Assembly: GCA_028753945.1 (NCBI GenBank)
Contig: JAPNXP010000009.1
Location: 3,844,001-3,908,000, forward strand
Source of the DNA: Hexactinellida sp. DTS-2022
Taxonomy: Eukaryota; Porifera; Hexactinellida
Direction of reading: 5' to 3'
DNA: 64,000 bases
Within the stretch, counting starts at the first letter, position 1; each line of letters starts with the position of its first letter. The notes beneath the pieces were generated by a model, which was given only the letters and a program-made list of their open reading frames with translations, searched no databases and was not told the origin of the DNA. The position numbers were made by a program, and so were the translations under genes. Positions 59,366 to 64,000 of this stretch are shown here, piece by piece.

Positions 59366-59800
59366 CTAGCGCGCTTCGCTTGCTTGGTCGCTTAGCTGCA
59401 GAACACAACCACATACCAACCGCTTTGCGGTTGGTGTGTGCTTTACAAACTTCTACCATTGATTATAAAGCGTAAATAGGCCTAAATAGTGAATTTTAAC
59501 AATGTGAAAATTTAGTGATTACGTCATCCTGCGACAATGAGTAAGCATATTGGCAATCTGGTGTCCGCATCATTAATGTACATGCTCTATTAAATTTTCA
59601 TATTTTTATCTCTTAGAGGGCGCGAATTATGTGAGATTAAGTGAATATTTAGGGTTTTTGAAATGTGACAATGACGTCATAAATTTTACACCTGAAACGA
59701 TAGAATAATTCTGATTACACCAAAATGATTCCTTGGGGTCGGTTTCCCATAGGTCAATAATATAGTTTATATTGTTATCTGCAATCTAAATGCCTAGTTC
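59366..59800 (-). mobile_element. Helitron copy, opposite orientation, 5' end unclear
   Basis: It begins (as the reverse of a 3' end) A|CTAGCGCGCTTCGCTTGC, followed by ACCAACCGCTTTGCGGTTGG, the same two hairpins as in 13485-13980, and shares most of that element's length (GATTACGTCAT, TTAATGTACAT, GAATTATTC-like blocks). The TC start cannot be placed with confidence. Confidence 0.7.
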
Positions 59801-59971
59801 CAAGTTTGGGCTGTTTCGTGCCACTGTGTTATATCTCCCGTTACCTTTACTTTATTTGTTCCGTTACCGTTTCTTTTTTTCTCCCGTTACTTTTACTCCG
59901 TTCCCGTTACTATATTTCTTCCTTACCGTTACTCCGTTACTTTTGTTAAGTTAATCCGTTTACCTTTATAC

Positions 59972-60851
59972 CAGGGTTGCCAATCCAATCCAATCGAGAG
60001 AACTTATCGATTATCGATTGCTGAATTTTGTATCGATTGGATTATCGATTGCTGAATTTTGTGTCGATTGGATTATCGATTGGATTGCCCAAAGTTTTCA
60101 TCGATTGGATAATTATCGACGGATTTTATCGATTATCGATTTTTTATCGATTTTTTCGAGAAAAAATATTAGTATATTTATTTGTTTGTACGAATATGCT
60201 TGAAAAACATGACAAAATTATGGCTAATGAATTAAACACCTCCATAAAAATGTGAATACAAAATTTAGCTGTTTGTTTACACTTTATATACGGTATTGTT
60301 TTATGTAAATATCCATATTGAAGCATCTATAGATGTTATTATGCTGCTCTAAACTTAAATATAAACACATAATATTGTTGTTCAAATACTTTTGCCTGGG
60401 TAGTGTCATATTTCTGACTCATGGAGACAAGATAAACACCCCTAAATAAATATTCTATAAATTATAATAATTTATACACAATCGATGGATAATCAATGCA
60501 TAATCGATATAAAATCTATAAATAATTGATAGAAAATCGATAAATAATCGACAAATTATAGATAGAAAATCGACAAATAATCGAAGGAAAATCGGCAAAT
60601 AATCGACAAATAATCGATAGAAAATCGATAAATAATCGATAGAAAATCGATAAATAATTGATAGAAAATCGATAAATAATCGACAAATAATCGATAAATA
60701 ATCGATAAATAATCGATGATTTTTATCGATTATCGATTGGATTGGATTGTCAGATCATATCATCGATTGGATTGGTTATCGATATCGATTGCCAAAATTT
60801 ACATCGATTGGATTGGATTATCGATTGGATTGAATTGGATTGGAAACCCTG
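59972..60851. mobile_element. hAT-type MITE of the ATCGAT family, second copy
   Basis: The ends CAGGGTTGCCAATCCAATCC and ...GGATTGGAAACCCTG, with a perfect 8-bp duplication CTTTATAC (59964-59971 and 60852-60859). Same arms and AATCGATAAATAATCGAYAR arrays as 38591-39477. It lies inside the 58658-61114 element, so it is younger than that one. Confidence 0.92.
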
Positions 60852-61122
60852 CTTTATACAGTACAGTTACCTTAATGTAACGGTAACGGATTTAAATAAC
60901 ATTGTAACGGCAATGGCATGAGTTTAACGTAGTAACGGTTACTGTGTCACGGTAATGTAATGGCAAGAGTAATAACTTATTAATAACGGTAGCTAGTTAA
61001 AAGTAACGGATGTCTGTTACCGTTACTTTTTCCGTTACCGTTACTTGTCGACACCCGTTACCGTTACTTTCACCGTTACCGTTACTCCTTTACTAGTAAC
61101 GGAGCACATCACTGGTAATGCT

Positions 61123-61444
61123 GCATGGTATCAGTAGGATTTCTAATAAAGAAGAACTTGAGATTATCTTGATTCCTGTTGGGATTTTATTCACAATTCA
61201 CCACAGAAATTTGACAGAAATAGAAGTGTACTATACATATATGCTCAGCTCATATGATGCATCTCATCAGTTAAAAACTAGAATGTAATATTAGAACTAG
61301 TAAAGTTGTGAAAAGTCTCATTATGTTTGTAATGGCTAGCTGGGCTCGTATCGTAAACAATATTTGAAAACTTTGAACAACTTTTCATTGTCCTATGTAT
61401 GCTGTGTTTATCAAGTAGAATATGTTGAGATTTCAAGAGGAAGA

Positions 61445-61485
<41 letters not shown>

Positions 61486-61960
61486 TTAATAATAACAATA
61501 ATTCATTTGGTATATAATTTTATACTCTAATAAGAAAAAGTCACGAATTAATGAATTAGAAATTAGATATAAGACCAAATATTTTGAGAAGAACAAGAAG
61601 TATGATCCACCAGCTTCGACTGATTTTTTAGTCATAGTAATGTAATAGATGAAAATTAGATCATAATTCTTAAATCGAACATTTTTACAACGAGAATAAA
61701 CTTAGACCAGGTGATTCCTTAAGGAAATTTTGAGGAGGTCCAGAAGGGAGAATACATGCTTTCAAATTTGGGTTTGAGCTTATGAACAACAAGTTTTTAA
61801 GAGAACAAAGGATTTTGTAAATTTAAGATACTACATTAGTCGAAGAGATGTGGCAAATTGAAATAGAGTACATATTGTATAAAAGCATCCCAAAACATTA
61901 GCTTGAATTTTCTACACAAACCCGAAAGCGTTAAAACTGTCAGAGACAAGAGAAACTATA
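61123..61960. other. AT-rich spacer with (AAT)n microsatellite
   Basis: An AAT/TAA trinucleotide run spans about 61447-61502. Otherwise there is no recognisable feature. Confidence 0.6.
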
Positions 61961-61969
61961 AACAGAGTC

Positions 61970-62371
61970 TTGAATGTTAAAAAATGCAAAAATTCTATAA
62001 TTAGGATCAAGACTAATATCAAAAATCAAAAATTGCAGCTGTGCCGAGAGCATGTTCCTTGGAGGGACTATCTATTGGTGGCTACTGGCTGGTTAATTGA
62101 TAGTGCCTCCAAAGGAAATGAGGCTGCACAGCTGCAATTTTGGATTTTTTCGCCATGTATCATAACTATGAAGGTGTTAAATTATTTCAGAAAGGTGTTT
62201 CAGAAGGCAACGACCCTTAGAGTATGGAAGTTTCCATTTAGCTCACTTCATTTTAGAGATTTTCAAGTTTCAGTAAATATAATAGGTGATGAGTCAGCAT
62301 TTCTTGTGTGCGTGTTGTGTTCAACCAACACCAACCAAACCATTCGAAAAATATTATTCACAAAATTTTAA
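61970..62371 (+). CDS. Uncharacterised 133-codon open frame
   Basis: It starts MNVKKCKNSIIRIKTNIKNQ, with a mixed hydrophobic and basic composition and cysteines near the end (LVCVLCSTNTNQ). No domain recognised and no splice or codon-bias evidence. The short segment KLQLCREHVPWRDYLLVATG does not match anything I know. It may be chance. Confidence 0.2.
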   Translation: MNVKKCKNSIIRIKTNIKNQKLQLCREHVPWRDYLLVATGWLIDSASKGNEAAQLQFWIFSPCIITMKVLNYFRKVFQKATTLRVWKFPFSSLHFRDFQVSVNIIGDESAFLVCVLCSTNTNQTIRKILFTKF

Positions 62372-62419
62372 AATCACATTTCTTTGACGATGTCATCATC
62401 ACCTCAAGGTGTCAAGACC

Positions 62420-62460
62420 AGTGGCGGCGCGGGGGAGCGGCCGCTCTCCCCATGTGTAAG
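62420..62460. mobile_element. Possible hAT terminus fragment
   Basis: CAGTGGCGGCGCGGGGGAGC followed by GGCCGCTCTCCCC has the hAT-type CAGTGGCGG start and an internal hairpin. The other end is not seen. Confidence 0.35.
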
Positions 62461-62634
62461 CGTTCTATATCATTGTCTGTACCCTTTATTACTTCATTGA
62501 GAGATTCCAAAAAAGTCCATATCCTTGGATGGCTAGTTCTGATTATTGATTTTAGTTTAGAATGGTAGGTCTCTGCTCCATTGTTTGTAGCTATGTTAAT
62601 TTCATGAAATGAGAGTTCTTGATGAGTTATTTGA

Positions 62635-62860
62635 CAGCTGGTTTCATTACACCCAGCGCATTAGGGCTAAATGACAAAACTTTGGCTTATAGAAAGCTTT
62701 GAGGATAATTCAGATGTTACAGCTTATATTACGCGACTGATGGCAATCCGTTTTTACCAGCACCTTTAATTATTCCCACTTTCAATCTTCTACTATTGCC
62801 GAATATAAAAAATACTGAGAAGATAAATCTCGAGCAAATAATTAAAATATTGAAAAACAC
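62635..62860 (+). pseudogene. MULE transposase, C-terminal half, on the plus strand
   Basis: Across two frames the plus strand reads TAGFHYTQRIRA, then TKLWLIESFEDNSDVTAYIT and RLMAIPFLPAPLIIPTFNLL. This is the usual block after the third catalytic region of MULE transposases (FH.TQ..., ...YI.RLMA.PFLP). It stands tail to tail with the minus-strand N-terminal half next to it. Frameshifts near 62660 and 62750. Confidence 0.55.
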
Positions 62861-63408
62861 TGGATGCGCCGAAATTTTAGCTTGAGGAAATACTAACTTA
62901 AAAGCATTTCTGGCTGCTGATTCCCAGTCCGACATTGATGCTAATGGCTGGAATTGAGGAATATTAATGCAAATGTAATCCGATACTGCTTGATATAATT
63001 CCTGAGTCTTGGCAGTCAATAAACAATGAACTGCAGGTAGGGTATGCCTTCCCACAGATACAAAAATTGTCCAAATCTGGAAAAATTGAGTGGGAACAGT
63101 AAAAAATGTACCATCAAATTGAATGTTGGTCACTTCATTCAAAGTTGTTTGCACTGCTCTGAATAAAAGATCACCGCTGTTTGTTCACTTCTCGTTAGCT
63201 ATAATTATAGTATTTCCCCAATGTTGTTGTTGGCAACATCTCCACAAACTCAGGAGCTGATAGTGGAATTTTTGGGTGAATTTTCGTCTTGCAAGATAGA
63301 GGAGAGGGATGACTCGCATTCATTGAACGATACATCACTGGCACAAGGATCATGTCTTGTTACATCATCAAAAACTCTTCTAAGGCTAGTTTGTGATTTC
63401 CTGGCCAT
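62729..63408 (-). pseudogene. MULE transposase, N-terminal and core half, on the minus strand
   Basis: From ATG 63408 (MARKSQTSLRRVFDDVTRHD) to a stop near 63250, then frame 63154-62729. That frame has the core QFDGTFFTVPTQFFQIWTIF (first Asp), LPAVHCLLTAKTQELY and MSDWESAARNAFKLVFPQAK (second Asp). The true coding match stops around FPQAK...AHPVFF near 62850. The rest of that frame (FIFSVFFIFGNSRRLKVG) is probably the antisense of the plus-strand half. Confidence 0.65.
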
Positions 63409-63718
63409 GGTTTTGCATTTTGCTTTTAATTCGTAAATTCTGTTTCATATTTTTCAACATTATGGTTATGCGAATGTATAGAAGTGATTAAATTGGTTTC
63501 AAGATTGAGTTTACTAGTACCTTTACAAGCATCCCTAATAGCACACAACTAAGGTACATAAGATTTCCTGTAATTTTTGATTTGATATATTTGTTACCAT
63601 TTTGGGTTGTCAAAACTCTTCCGACACTACTCTTGTACCAGGCCTTCATCTGGGTGCGTGATTTTAAGGAAAATGCTGGAAGGGTGCGTGAAATTGGAAT
63701 TAATTGGTGCGCAGTCAA

Positions 63719-64000
63719 AGGCGTAGCCAGGCTAAGCCAGGCCAAAATCTAGGGGGAGGGGGCAAATGTACAACTTGCGAGCGTAGCGAGCAACTTAAAG
63801 GAGGTCTGGGTCTGAAAATGGCTGAGCTAGGGGGGGGGGGGGCAACTGCCCCCCATGAACCCCCCACCCAACGCCCATGTGCGCAGTGCGCACCCAGAGT
63901 ATTCTTAATGCTAAATTTGCTTATTTTTTGGTAATATGATATTTTTGGTCTATTTGGGTGCGCGACCCACGCACCCAAATAAAATTTTCAAAATTTTTCA
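63719..64000. mobile_element. Possible MITE with G-runs, cut by the window end
   Basis: From AAAGGCGTAGCCAGGCTAAG, G-rich tracts (GGGGGGGGGGGG near 63830) are followed by CCCCCCATGAACCCCCCACC, the same style as the other G-run/C-run MITEs. No second terminus is visible before the window ends. Confidence 0.35.

Larger units (their letters stand above)
58658..61114. mobile_element. hAT-type element with CCGTTAC-repeat arms, 2.46 kb
   Basis: The ends CAGTGATGTGCTCCGTTACT and ...AGTAACGGAGCACATCACTG pair; the 8-bp duplication GTAATGCT is perfect (58650-58657 and 61115-61122). Sub-terminal regions are arrays of CCGTTAC or TCCGTTACCGTTAC (58660-58720, 59830-59960, 60870-61090). It contains a Helitron 3' end (about 59366) and a nested hAT MITE (59972-60851). 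Non-coding. Confidence 0.9.

Noticed and set aside
63715-63978. Pro-rich minus-strand frame near the window end
   Set aside because: The proline run comes from a G-run in a probable MITE.

Overview
This 64 kb window is AT-rich eukaryotic DNA, most likely from an invertebrate animal. The evidence for that is the spliced transposase genes with short introns (GT donors, AG acceptors), the C2H2, THAP and FLYWCH zinc fingers, and the range of DNA-transposon superfamilies. An early-branching metazoan such as a cnidarian or sponge would fit, but the species cannot be fixed from sequence alone. I see no convincing conserved host gene, no rRNA or tRNA, and no reverse transcriptase. Nearly everything is DNA transposons in various states of decay, nested in each other and in a satellite.

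Layout. 1-1.44 kb: THAP/P-element-like transposase relic (minus). 2.2-3.8 kb: decayed Helitron Rep/helicase N-terminus (plus) with a 120-bp hAT-type MITE inside. 5.3-37.7 kb: one long satellite field (five ~20-bp subunits per ~99-bp unit) broken into six blocks by insertions. From left to right these are: a truncated copy of a Ginger1 element's non-transposase part (6.3-9.2 kb); a Ginger2/KRBA2-like C-terminal coding remnant between two inverted arrays of a ~79-bp repeat (9.2-12.7 kb); a FLYWCH-MULE element carrying a short Helitron (13.2-15.7 kb); a CACAGTGGGC-ended repeat (16.7-17.6 kb); a large Ginger1 element (20.1-34.4 kb, TSD GGCC) that holds a second, different Ginger1 element (21.6-28.1 kb, TSD GGAC) and a hAT MITE; and a TTAA-flanked element (35.7-36.4 kb). 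Both Ginger1 transposases join a gypsy-type DDE integrase to an OTU cysteine protease domain.

37.9-40.7 kb: two divergently oriented genes for related zinc-finger proteins, separated by a hAT MITE rich in ATCGAT. 40.9-46.1 kb: two unrelated hAT transposase pseudogenes, head to head. 46.87-51.78 kb: a three-layer nest. A hAT MITE (TSD TACTATAT) holds a Transib/RAG1-like transposon whose ends are exactly CACAGTG, the heptamer of V(D)J recombination signals, and this in turn holds a CACAGTGGGC-ended element. 51.8-52.2 kb: KRBA2/Ginger2-like integrase fragment. 52.7-53.7 kb: Ginger-like MITE (TSD ACTA). 54.2-55.3 kb: third Ginger1 transposase remnant. 55.8-61.1 kb: more hAT and pogo/Tigger elements nested with clean TSDs. 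62.6-63.4 kb: a MULE transposase whose two halves lie on opposite strands.

No pathway can be read from the window. The genes present are transposase genes whose job was to move their own elements, and most are broken by stops, frameshifts or later insertions. The insertion order can be read well because many elements keep perfect target-site duplications.
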